64,000 nt of DNA from Morella rubra (Eukaryota; Streptophyta; Magnoliopsida; Fagales; Myricaceae), in the NCBI GenBank assembly GCA_003952965.2, contig CM025855.1, positions 5,459,848-5,523,847 on the forward strand, given 5' to 3'. This document shows positions 49,785 to 60,910 of the stretch, one piece after another (within the stretch, counting starts at the first letter, position 1; every line of letters begins with the position of its first letter). The notes beneath the pieces are model-generated. The model was not told the DNA's origin and ran no database searches. It saw only the letters and a program-made list of their open reading frames with translations. Position numbers and translations under genes: made by a program.

Positions 49785-50835
49785 AAATAAGAAAAAAACT
49801 TGTCATAATCTCAAACAGCAATGACAAACAGAGAACCGAAAATAACTGGACAAAATGATAGCAAATAAAAGAATGCTTGCCAGACAATGTTGTGTTATTT
49901 TCCCCATCTTTATGAGAGAAAAATTAGATGTTGTCTGATTTTTGCCTTTGGTTTTACTCTTCTAATGGCATTTGTGCATCTGTCCTAGCTGAAAATCTTG
50001 GGTTTTCCTCATAACAGGCTGCTTGGGGTATAAAACGAGATTGCATTTGGTTTTTTCCCTTCACCAATATTCCTAACTTTAATGAGGCCTATAACAAACG
50101 TTCCCATTTTTTTTTCAACTTTTTGATCTCGGAATTCATAGTGGTTACGGATGGAGCACTATGAATTCACATAAATCAAATGGGCCAAAAGCCCGAGGGA
50201 GTTAGACTTGTTAATGTATTTTTTAGTTGGAGTATAGACTTCATGACGAGTCTGTATTAATTCCTGAGATTTGCATTTGTCAAGTCCTACGTAAAAGACC
50301 AGAAATAAGAAAAAAACTTGTCATAATCTCAAACAGCAATGACAAACAGAGAACCGAAAATAACTGGACAAAATGATAGCAAATAAAAGAATGCTTGCCA
50401 GACAATGTTGTGTTATTTTCCCCATCTTTATGAGAGAAAAATTAGATGTTGTCTGATTTTTGCCTTTGGTTTTACTCTTCTAAGTTTTCTGTTTGGCATT
50501 TGATTTGTGCATCTGTCCTAGCTGAAAATCTTGGGTTTTCCTCATAACAGGCTGCTTGGGGTATAAAACGAGATTGCATTTGGTTTTTTCCCTTCACCAA
50601 TATTCCTAACTTTAATGAGGCCTATAACAAACGTTCCCATTTTTTTTTCAACTTTTTGATCTCGGAATTCATAGTGGTTACGGATGGAGCACTATGAATT
50701 CACATAAATCAAATGGGCCAAAAGCCCGAGGGAGTTAGACTTGTTAATGTATTTTTTAGTTGGAGTATAGACTTCATGACGAGTCTGTATTAATTCCTGA
50801 GATTTGCATTTGTCAAGTCCTACGTAAAAGACCAG
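49785..50835 (+). repeat. tandem duplication covering flank and start of the 5' LTR
   Basis: Unit 1 (49785-50302, 518 bp) is followed directly by unit 2 (50303-50835, 533 bp). Each has about 420 bp of pre-insertion flank followed by AGACT and the first 94-97 bases of the LTR. The only sizeable difference is a 15-bp length change at about 49,964 / 50,483. The junction carries a 2-base AG microhomology. Because LTR sequence is included, the duplication happened after the retroelement inserted. Confidence 0.9.
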
Positions 50836-51895
50836 TGCTTCAACACATTTGGTGATTGACTGAAGTGTTAAGGTTTGAATGAAGTATGCTTACAGTTCAC
50901 TAACTCGAAGTTGGACAGAGTTCACTCAAAGTTTGATCAAGACTTGTGAAAGGTAGTTACAACAGTTTTAACAGAAGTGCGCATGAAGAAAGATTTCTAG
51001 AAGATTCATGAGAACTTTCTTCTCAACCCTCCAGAAAATAAAAATTATTCTCTTATCACATTTTCTATCTATTGGTAACGAAAAAGAGCCATACCTTGAG
51101 AGACCATTGCTTCCAGAGTTTTTCTTCGATATACAGTCCTTGTTATTGATTCTCTAGTTCGCTGTGTATGAACTGAGATTAAACCTAGAGAGATTATTCC
51201 ATCCCTCATTATCTCAAATTCATTTATGTTGATCACCATTACAAACCTTGCTTAAAAAGGTAAACTCCAGAGGTTGCTGGAGATCTACCAAGAGAAGCTG
51301 ATTGCACGTGGAGTGTGGAAAAGATCGGCTTGGCTGTGGAGATCAGTTTTTCGGTATCACAACTTCAAACGAAAGAGGAGTTCCTCGTTCCCTGTAAGAG
51401 GCAGATCTGGATGTTGTATTCCAGGTAAGGTAACAGTAGAGTAGACTAAATGGGGTCTTAGGTAGTTTATCGATCATTGTGTACCGAGTTTGAAGTTTTA
51501 GTAAATTCGATTAACTGGCCTTCAAGCCCGGAGAGTTTTTACCTCTTGAAAGAATTCTTTCAAGCGAGTGTTCTCTTCGTAACCAAATCTTGGTGTCTTT
51601 GGTGTGATTTTGTTTACATAGATTAACTTGCTGTTATTGTGATTATTTCTTTCTTTAGTTTCCTTGATTAAGAAAAAAGTATAGTGTTGTTCTGTGACCT
51701 TGAGAATTTGCTGTCCATATTGGGTTATCACTTCTGAACGATATTTTGTTGCTTTAGTTTTCTTGAAATTACTGATTGTGTTGTGAAGAGTGTGCAGTTT
51801 TTAAGTGGTTAAAGAATTCAAGAAAATCAGAACCTATTCAACCCACTCCTTCTAGGTTCGGCAACATTGCTTTGAGTCTTGAATCGTCCACTTCA
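50742..51895 (+). repeat. 5' LTR
   Basis: 1,154 bp, beginning TGTTAATGT and ending CCACTTCA. It aligns along its whole length with the 3' LTR. Differences are scattered substitutions and one indel of about 35 bp near 51,070 (longer in this copy), so the element is not very recent. Confidence 0.9.
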
Positions 51896-51897
51896 AT

Positions 51898-51909
51898 TGG
51901 TATCAGAGC
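51898..51909 (+). other. primer-binding site (initiator tRNA-Met)
   Basis: TGGTATCAGAGC lies two bases after the 5' LTR and is complementary to the 3' end of plant initiator tRNA-Met, the usual Copia primer. Confidence 0.9.
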
Positions 51910-51941
51910 AGACTTCGACTCCTAAGACTCAAATATCCAAT

Positions 51942-53778
51942 ATGGATAAAGGACAATCGCTGAATGTTCCTCTGTATTTTCGATGGATAGAATTACGCGT
52001 ATTGGAAAGTGAGAATGAGAGCATTTCTCAAGTCTATAGATGAAAGAGTATGGGCTTCTATGACTTTAGGATGGGAGAAATCGTATACTGTTGTAAATGA
52101 AGAAAAGATTGTGAAAGAACCACACAGTGGTCTGCAAGTGAATTGCTAAATGCTGGCTGGAATAATAAAGGGATTAAACCATTTTCATGAGTTTCCCCTG
52201 AAGAATTTATGCGGATTTCTAACTGTGAACAGCAAAAGAGGCGTGGGATATCCTCTTGGTCACCCATGAAGGTACGAAGGCAGTTAGAGATTCCAAAATT
52301 CAGATGAACATCACTAAATTTGAAGAGCTTAGAATGAAAGACGATGAAACGTTTGACGAGTTTTATGGGAAACTCACAAATCTGGTCAATTACAGCTTTA
52401 GTTTAGGTGAGAAAATACCTGAATCTAAGGTCGTTGTAAGATTCTAAGATCTTTACCAGAAAGGTTTAGGGCTAAGTGACAACCATTGAAGAAAGTAAAT
52501 ATTTGGACTCCATTAAGCTTGATGAACTAGTGGGTTCTCTTCAAACTTATGAAATGAGGTTTCCTCCAGCAAAGAAAGGAAAGTCCATCGCGTTGAAGGT
52601 TTTGGATGATGATTCATGTTCTGAAGATGATATATTTGATGAAGAAGACATCGATTTGTTCGTTAAAAAATTCAGGAAAGTATTTAAGTTCAAGAAGGGC
52701 AGAAATTGGAAAGGCCAAAAATCGAATTTGAAAGCTTTTAAGAAACCAAGCTGGAAGAGTGATGAGCAGAGGGATAAATCTGAAAAGAGAGAGTTAAAAA
52801 AGAAGCAAGAACAAGGGCTGCAATGTCACGGGTGCAAAGGATTTGGGCACTTTAAAGCTGAATGTCCTACTTACTTGAAATCAAAAGGGAAGAACGCTAT
52901 GAAGACAACACTTTCAGATTCTGACATAGAGTCAAATTTCTCAGATGCAGAAACTTCGAATAATGATAAGGTAAATTTTGTAGCTTTCACTTCATCTATT
53001 TTATCTAACGAGTTTGCTGAATGTAATAATTTAGATGAAACCTTTGCTGAAGATATGAATGAAGTTGATAGCTTAAAAGAAGCCTATCAAGAGCTATATA
53101 AGGAGAGCATCAAAATTAAGAAGGAGAATGTTTCAACTCTTAAGAAAATAGTTCTTGTTGAAAAAGAAAGTGATGAACTTAGCTGAAAAACTAGTAGAGA
53201 AAAATGCTATGATTCAAGAACTTATGACCTATGAATACATCTCTAGAAGATCTTACATCGAACTATCCAAGGAGATGGAACAAGCTGATGAACAGCTGAA
53301 GAAATTTTCATTGTGGGAACCAGCCACCTTGACAAGATGCTTAATTGGTCAATCTGACAGCAATAAAAATGGTTTGGGTTTCAAAAATTCGACATCAATC
53401 CCCTCAACCTCAAAAAGAGTGGTATTTGTGCCAGCTACTAAGAGTAACTCTGCTGTAACCGAAGTTTATGGTAAGGTAATCTCGACAAAAAATTCTGTTT
53501 CTGTGAAAACAAAAATTTCTAGATTTTTTCCTACTTGCTTTTATTGTGGAAAAATTGGTCATATTAAACCAAAGTGTTATGATTTTTTGAAAAATGAAAG
53601 TAGGCGAGATTACTCCAATAATGTTTCAAAATCTGAGTTTGGTAAGTTGATGTTACAAGTAAGTGTATTGACTCAGCAAATTCAACATATAAATCAGAAA
53701 CTAAATCCCTTAAAAAATAAAAAACAAGTTTGGAGAAAGAAAAAGACTAACACTTGTCGTCAAGATTTGAATTTCTGA
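51942..53778 (+). pseudogene. degenerate gag with two CCHC zinc knuckles
   Basis: An ATG at 51,942 starts a Gag-like reading that is broken several times. The main open pieces are 52256-52447, 52476-53186 and 53155-53778, with a frame change between the last two near 53,160-53,186. The first CX2CX4HX4C knuckle is at 52824-52865 (CHGCKGFGHFKAEC) and the second at 53536-53577 (CFYCGKIGHIKPKC). The intervening part is acidic then Lys/Glu-rich and coiled-coil-like. The reading ends right after the second knuckle, where protease and integrase would follow in a full Sirevirus polyprotein. As it stands it could not make an intact Gag. Confidence 0.8.
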
Positions 53779-55568
53779 GACAAGCCATACGTGTTTGTCA
53801 AATATCTTAAAATTTTAGTCAGTTCTTAATCTAACATACTTTTAAATAATTTACTGATGATTTTAAGAATTTTTGATGATTTTGTAAAATTTCAGCAAAA
53901 TATAATTTTTTCTATAACTAAATTGTGAAACTCAGTTTGAATGCAGTTTGTTTGTAGTTTATTAATTCTAGGTGACAATGGTGGAACGTGTTCGTGAGAT
54001 TTGGTGACTTAGTATTTTTTTTTTTGTTGTTTCAACTCCATGGAATGAATATGAAGTGCGGCAATGGTTGGACTCCTTTTAAAAAGAGAATGAGCCTCCA
54101 TATTTTTTTTTACATTGTTAAGTAAAAAGCACATTTACCCAACTACCCCCACTTATACACTTTTACCCTAGCTACTTATCACTTTCTACACAACGTCCTT
54201 CTCTCCCCTTGTCTATACTACTTTGTGCCCCCAACCATATAGTGTGATTTCCTCTTTTGGATTTTTGCTGCAAAAATTAATACAATCCTTTGTTTGCTTC
54301 AAGAAAAAGGCTAGTAAGTTCATTGTTTATTGTCTTTTTATGCATTTCTTTATTTGGCATTGAGCTTGTGGTCCTACGGGTTGGACCCATTTGAGTTGGA
54401 TTGTGATTCTTTATGCTCTTGTCAGTTTAAAGTTACACTTTCTTATGGGTTTTTCTACCCACTACCCACTATCCATTAAACAATTCTAGTTCATTACCTT
54501 TTAGTTTTAACTTCAATAATCAAAGATTTATGAAGATTTCTCAAAACTCTGTTTTTGTGAAAAAATTTCCCTTTTCCATTTTTAGCCTTGATTCTTGAAA
54601 TATTTGTGTTAATCTAAGTTGTTAGTGATAGATTTAGTGTTTAACATTTATTTCCATATAGATCCATATGTATCTTGTGAAAAGTGGTTAAAAATTAGAA
54701 TGAACATGCTATTTGGTAGGCACAAGTTGCATACAAGTGTATGAATTGGCTTGTTTATTTTGTGTACATGGAATTTCAACTTGCTGCTTGGATTCTTTAT
54801 TGCAAAATTAAATGTCTTAGTGAATTTGTTGAAAAATTTGGATGGGTATGATGTATAGAGGCCACGGGTTACTTGACATATTCATGGTTTTTCTTGTCTA
54901 TTGTAATAATAGGAATACAGCTTGCCTATTTAGTTTTTGCTGAACCTGAAAAATTTGTTGGGCATTGAATAATATGCTATTAGGATAATTTCAATAACAT
55001 GACATTTTGTTGTTGGCGGAATTTAATATTTTGTTTGATGTCTGATTTTTATAATGATAAAGTGTTGCTGTAAGTAGGTTATCTTTAAGGTCTATATGCT
55101 CTTTTAAAAATATTTCTATCACATATTTATTGGTCCACGAATACTATATTGCAAGTGCTTTAATGAATTTTTGCTAAGTATTTTAACTGGACTTTTAATG
55201 GATGACACGTGTTAGATGATAGTATTTTCTGCTGAACTATATTGTTCTGTTTTGATGAAACTCTTAATTGAATGTTTCCTAGTGTTATATGTTGTTATGT
55301 GTTCTACTATAATGATGTGACATCTTTTGCTGTCATTACTGTTTAGCAGAGAATTTCATAGAAGTTGATGTAGATATTGGATCTTCCACATTTGCAATTG
55401 ATCTATTGTCATTGTTTTTGTTGGAGAGTATTATACATTAAGGGAGAATAATATTCTACATTGGTCAGAAGTAATTTTTATTATGACATGAAGGATGAAG
55501 TTAATGATGGATGTTTGAAAGTTGCATCAGCTACGTCTACTGATGAGTAATCCTTTTGTCTCCTTCTT
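53779..55568 (+). other. non-coding interior of the LTR element
   Basis: About 1.8 kb of T-rich sequence replaces the expected pol region. No frame over 60 codons and no captured host exon was recognised. Its origin is unknown. Confidence 0.7.
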
Positions 55569-56146
55569 GACAAAGGGGGAGTAGTAGTATTTGGCTGATA
55601 TTGATGAATGATGCACTTAATTTTAGTTGTATTTGGTGGTTGATGGATGATGCACTTAGTTGTCGTTGCTGTTTTTGTGTTTGTTTTGGATATCTATTGC
55701 TAGTTGATGTTTTGGATATCTGTTGAAAACTTATGCTTATGTTGACTTGAATTAGTTGATATTTTCATATTTTGACAATTTGTTAGTGTTTATTCTTAAT
55801 TTCTAAAAATCGATATGACATATTTATAAGTCTTATTGATAGTCAGGGGGAGCTGAATTGCTCAACTCAGGGGGAGATTCAAATTCACTCTGATGCTTAT
55901 GATAAGTCATTTGTTGATTTTATACTTATTGTTTCTTTCATTTAATAATGGACTAATGTTTTTGTGAGTTACTTGGTCTTTGTTGAGATTGTTACTTGCA
56001 GGTTGATAAATCTCAGGAATTATGTCTAACCTATGTTTAGAATAAGTTTGTGTCCTTTGTAAATAAGTTCTATAATGGTGATCAACAGAATTTATGTCTT
56101 TAGGATTTTGGGTTATGTTGTCATGAAGTTCGTCAAAGGGGGAGAT
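55569..56146 (+). promoter_or_regulatory. four polypurine tracts before the 3' LTR
   Basis: Polypurine tracts are at 55571-55581 (CAAAGGGGGAG), 55844-55852 (CAGGGGGAG), 55868-55876 (CAGGGGGAG) and 56134-56144 (CAAAGGGGGAG). The last abuts the 3' LTR and should prime plus-strand DNA. Multiple tracts are a described Sirevirus hallmark. Confidence 0.8.
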
Positions 56147-57269
56147 TGTTAATGTATTTTTAGTTGGCATATAGACTTCATGACGAGTCTGTATTAATTC
56201 CTGAGATTTGTATTTGTCAAGTCCTACGTAAAAGACCAGTGCTTCAACACATTTGGTGATTGACTGAAGTTTTAAGGTTTGAATGAAGTATGTTTACAGT
56301 TCACTAACTCGAAGTCTGATTAGAGTTCACTCATAGTTTGATCAAGACTTGCGAAAGGCAGTTACAACGGTTTTAACAGAGGCGCGTATGAAGCAAGATT
56401 TCTAGAAGATTCATGAAAACTTTCTTCCCGACCTTCCAGAAAATAAAAACTATTCTTTTCTCACCTTGAGAAACCATTGCTTCTAGATTTTTTCTTCGAT
56501 ATACAATCCCTGTTATTGATTCTCTAGTTTGCTGTATATGAACTGAGATTGAACCTAGAGAGATTATTTTGTCTCTCATTACCTCAGATTCGTTTCTGTT
56601 GATCACCATTACAAACCTTGCTTAAGAAGGTAAACTCCAGAGGTTGCTGGAGATCTACCAAGAGAAGCTGATTACACGTGGAGTGTGGAAAAGATCAACT
56701 TGGCTGTGGAGATCAGTTTTTCGGTATCACAACTTCAAACGGAAGAGGAGTTCCTCGTTCCTTGCAAGAGGTAGATCTGGATGTTGTATTCCAAGTAAGG
56801 TAATAGTAGAGTAGACTAGCAACGGGGTGTTGGGTAGTTTATCGATCACTGTATACTGAGTTTGAAGATTTTAGTGGATTCGATTAACTGGCCTTCAGGC
56901 CCATAGAGTTTTTACCTCTTGAAAGAATTCTTTCAAGCGGGTTTTCTCTTCGTAACCAAATCTTGGTGTCTTTGGTGTGATTTTGTTTACGTAGATTAAC
57001 TTGCTGTTATTGTGATTATTTCTTTCTTTAGTTTCCTTGATTAAGAAAGAAGTATAGTGTTGTTCTGTGACCTTGAGAATCTACTGTCCATATTGGGTTA
57101 TCACTTCTGCACGATATTTTGTTGCTTTAGTTCTCTTGAAATTACTGATTGTATTTGTGAAGAGTGTGCATTTTTTAAGTGGTTAAAGAATCTAAGAAAA
57201 ATTAGAACCTATTCAACCCCTCCTTCTAGGTTCGGCAACATTGCTTTGAGTCTTGAACCGTCCACTTCA
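56147..57269 (+). repeat. 3' LTR
   Basis: 1,123 bp, TGTTAATGT to CCACTTCA, followed by the AGACT duplication. Frames found here (56373-56609 minus, 57057-57350 plus) are LTR shadows. Confidence 0.9.
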
Positions 57270-57274
57270 AGACT

Positions 57275-58613
57275 TAAAGTCCAGCACTTGAGACGGATTG
57301 AAAGGTCTAAGATTTCATTCCTTCCTTCTGCAAGTAAAATAATATGCTAGAATTTCGAATCCTCCCCGTGGGGGGATTTCTTTGATGCCATTATCAGTCA
57401 CCATTTTCTAATATTTTTTCTTTTCTGGTTTTTGTTATCAGTAAGAAAGTTTGAGAGAGAATTGTGCGTACCTTTTCTCCATTCCTCTTTCTTTACTTGT
57501 ACCCTTTCTTCATTGTTTGGACCGAGGGCTTTGCTGGGCTTTAGCCTGATTATTCCCTGGGCTGTATCATCCTCTCAATTGTTTCTGTCCCATCCACCAT
57601 TTATCAAAGGTTGGCGTTGTCAGAATTGGTCTTCCTCAGGACGGTTTGGGCCAATTGCCTTTTTCCCTTTCTTTTCTACTTTTCGTCCATCAGTTAGTAA
57701 ACAGAGAATAATCATAATTTCTTACGTCAGCTTCTTTACCTGATAAAATAAGATTGTCAGTTCCTTTTACGGGACCTCCAATCTTCGTGGGACACATACG
57801 ATATCACATGGGCTAACCATTGTTCTATTATTTTGGGTTTTTGTAATAAGGGAAAATTCTTCCTCCACCACTTACAAAGTTGTATTTCCTGGATCGTTAT
57901 ATCATATTTGCTACACTTGAACAGACAACATATAAACAACCAACTACTTCAAAAGAAACAAACTTTGATTTCATTTTGCAAAATAAAATTGAAAAGAGAA
58001 GCTACCCACATCGTTACGAATTATAAACAAGATCTCCTATTTAGCTTATCCTATAGAGTGCAGCGGCAGCAAAAAGGAAAAAAAAATAAAATCAAAACCC
58101 TAAAAATTGAAAACAAATAGGGAAAAGTTAACGTGAGAGATGGGAGAAGATGAGAGTACATGTAGTGGTCGGCGAAGGGAGGTGCAGCCGGCGTGGTGGT
58201 CGATGAAGGGTAGTTGTGCCACTTGTGCACATAGAGTTTGGAGAGGGAGGGGAGGGAGAGAGACCAAACGGTGGAACTGGAATGTGGATTTGTTGGGGGG
58301 GGGAGGGTTGACTGTTGAAGAAGAAATGGGAGGGTTAAGAGAAACTACGTTGTTTTATATATTTAAAAATAAATAAAAAATAAAACACAGTTTTATTGGT
58401 ATCTGGGAACAGGTAAAACCATCGAGTTTATTAACATGTAGGACACAAGCACCGGCACGAGCACCGTTTAGGCCAGGTATTGGGAACCCGATGCTGGTAA
58501 AATCGGGATCTTTTGGTTTAGTTGAACAACCCTACCCTTAGCTCTCTAACGTCCCTCTCTCTGTACTTTAGACAAAACCAACGGTTACCTTGTACCTTTA
58601 CTGGCAAATCAGC
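57275..58613. other. intergenic, nothing recognised
   Basis: Mixed-composition DNA with several frames of 60-103 codons on both strands, none with a known domain or splice partners. A short GC-rich patch lies at 58,140-58,320. Confidence 0.4.
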
Positions 58614-58621
58614 ACTGGTAA

Positions 58622-59591
58622 ATAGGGGTGAATAATAGACATGTCGAAAGTGGAATTCATCATTTCGACATCCAGTCCGCTAACTAGCAGATGACCAAAA
58701 TCGATTCTGCTTTCGCTTTCAACTCTTAGCGGACTTAGCGGAAGCGGATAACGGAATTTCAATAATGTTTTGGGCCATATTTTTTTGGCGCATTAAACAT
58801 TTTTTACAAAAAAATAAAGATCTTATTCATTCATCACAATTCACAAAATAATATATCAGAAAATTAAAATATACAATCTGAATTTCATACAAACATTTCT
58901 CAATTCATTACAAAGATCTCAATTATATAATGAACGCAATAAGTATACAAAAAGAAATTAAGAATTTACATTATTGCCTCATCAATAACTTATTGTCAAT
59001 ATGATTCAAAATCCATATAAAAATTATTGTCTCATCAATAACTTATATTTCCTCAATGGAATTTACAAAATCAATAGAACAGAGATATAACAAATTATCA
59101 ACTCCAAGACATAACATAATAACTATCTATAATTTCTGATTCACAACACAATTCATTTGAATAACAGAGTCACAATCTAAACAAATATAGTAACAGATTC
59201 ACTACACAACAATTCATTTGAATGCAATATATCATTAATAGATTCATAACAATGGAATTTACAAAATCAATAGAATAGAAACATAACAAATTAACAACTC
59301 CAAGACATAACATAACAACTATCTATAATTTCTGATTCACAACACAATTCATTTGAATAACATATTCACAATCTAAAAAAATATAGTAACAGATTCACGA
59401 CAGATTCACAACTGTCTATAACAATTAACAGATTCCAATAATCGACAGAGATCAGAGAGATAAAGAGATGGAGATAGAGAGATAGAGACTTGAGAGATCG
59501 ACAAAGAAAAAGACATAGAGAGAGAGAGTGTGTGTGCGATAGAGAGACAGAGAAAGCTTTAATCGAGAGAGAGATAGAGAGAGACAGAGAC

Positions 59592-59635
<44 letters not shown>

Positions 59636-59711
59636 GGAAGTTACAGAGACTGAGAGAGAGCTAAGGGAATGAGGCCTGAGAGTGAGAACGGAGAGTGAGG
59701 GCTGAAGGAAG

Positions 59712-59759
<48 letters not shown>

Positions 59760-59850
59760 AAGGGAATGAGGCCTGAGAGTGAGAACGGAGAGTGAGGGCT
59801 GAAGGAAGGTAGGGGACGAATCAAATGAGAGAAGACCTCAGCAGAGAGAG

Positions 59851-59911
<61 letters not shown>

Positions 59912-60405
59912 GTGAGAGAAGAGGTGAGAGTCCAGAAGTGAGGGGAGGGAAGAGTGAAGGAGGGAGAGAGTGAGAGAGAGATGAAATGGAAGTTAAAGAG
60001 ACTGAGAGAGAGCTAAGGGAGTGAGGCCTGAGAGTGAGAATGTCAAATAGAGAGTGAGGGTTGAGGGAAGGTCGTGAAGGACAAAGGGACTTAGGGTTTT
60101 TGGAATCAAATGTCGTGTATCAAAATGGCACGTTTTGATCCACGGTATTTTTTTTTTCAAAAAATAACACCTAAACGACGTCGTTCTATTTAAAATAGAA
60201 TGACGCCATTTTACTATTTAGTTTTAAAATGTAAAAAATAACCGGAACCGGTTTTCCGCTGAACTGGTGGAAACTTCCGCTTCCGATTCTAGGAAAACTC
60301 CAAATCCACTACCGATTCTAGTTCCTAAAAGCTACGAACCTTAGCTTCCCGGAATCGGAACCGGAGCCGGAGTTCTTGCGGAGGCCGAACTTGACTTACA
60401 CCCTT
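58622..60405. mobile_element. hAT-like non-autonomous element with GA tracts
   Basis: An 8-bp duplication ACTGGTAA (58614-58621) / ACTGGCAA (60406-60413), with one mismatch, flanks ends reading ATAGGGGTGAATAATAGAC and, in reverse complement, AAGGGTGTAAGTCAAG. These are short imperfect inverted repeats of hAT type. Both subterminal regions carry CCGCT/AGCGG and CTTCCGCTTCCG-like phrases. Inside are a 148-bp direct repeat (59055-59202 and 59251-59398), three copies of a 53-60-bp unit (59661-59713, 59758-59810, 60013-60072) and large GA runs. A hairpin with arms around CGTCGTTCTATTT lies near 60,177-60,212. No transposase was seen. Confidence 0.6.
59597..59909. repeat. (GA)n microsatellite tracts
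   Basis: Long GA runs at about 59,597-59,630, 59,717-59,757 and 59,857-59,909 sit within the hAT-like element. They create a false Leu-Ser repeat frame on the minus strand. Confidence 0.95.
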
Positions 60406-60413
60406 ACTGGCAA

Positions 60414-60910
60414 GGACCAAGTCCTACACATTTTGTTGTGTTTATCTAGATAGAGAGCGACAATCTAGCAAAAGAAATTATTTGACCTATTTTCCAAACC
60501 TTAACCCTTTAAAATATTTAGGGAATATTTTGAAAATTGAGGAAATTTGAGTTTTATTGGGTTTTGTAATAAAATAGTTAAAAAAAGTTTAATTTTATGG
60601 GAGTTAGGGAAGAATTGAAGAGAGAGAAGAGAATTTTACGAGAGTTGGTGAGAAAATAAAAAGGGAGAAGTAGAATCTTGTGAAAGTCACTGAAGAATTA
60701 AAGAGAGAGATGTCATTAGCGTAAAAGCTCCTTCCTTGAAGACATCAATTTGCTATCGTTAGTGTACTTGGCATTGTCCATCCTCAGATACGACCATCGG
60801 GTTTTCTCATCATTGATCTGATTCACCGTAATATGGTACCTAATAGATCAAGAACTCACCGTAATGGAGTGGTGCCTAACGGGAGTTCTGATCACAGGCC
60901 GTTGAGTTTT
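60414..60910. other. B3 gene upstream region
   Basis: No other gene was seen. The start codon at 60,911 follows a possible splice acceptor (ATCACAG, about 60,896), so an untranslated first exon may lie upstream. Confidence 0.4.

Larger units (their letters stand above)
50742..57269 (+). mobile_element. gag-only Sirevirus-like (Copia) LTR retrotransposon
   Basis: The boundaries are fixed by identical 5-bp duplications AGACT (50737-50741 and 57270-57274) and TGTT...TTCA termini. The order is 5' LTR, primer-binding site, gag, about 2.3 kb non-coding, polypurine tracts, 3' LTR. Gag-like frames with two zinc knuckles are present, but no integrase, reverse transcriptase or RNase H was seen on either strand. 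It is therefore non-autonomous and matches the TR-GAG description. Repeated CAGGGGGAG-type tracts before the 3' LTR are a known Sirevirus trait. The length is 6,528 bp. Confidence 0.88.

Noticed and set aside
57057..57350. 97-aa plus-strand frame
   Set aside because: Lies mostly in the 3' LTR; a matching segment exists in the 5' LTR.
59366..59824. 152-aa Leu/Ser-repeat protein on the minus strand
   Set aside because: Pure translation of GA/CT microsatellites inside the hAT-like element.
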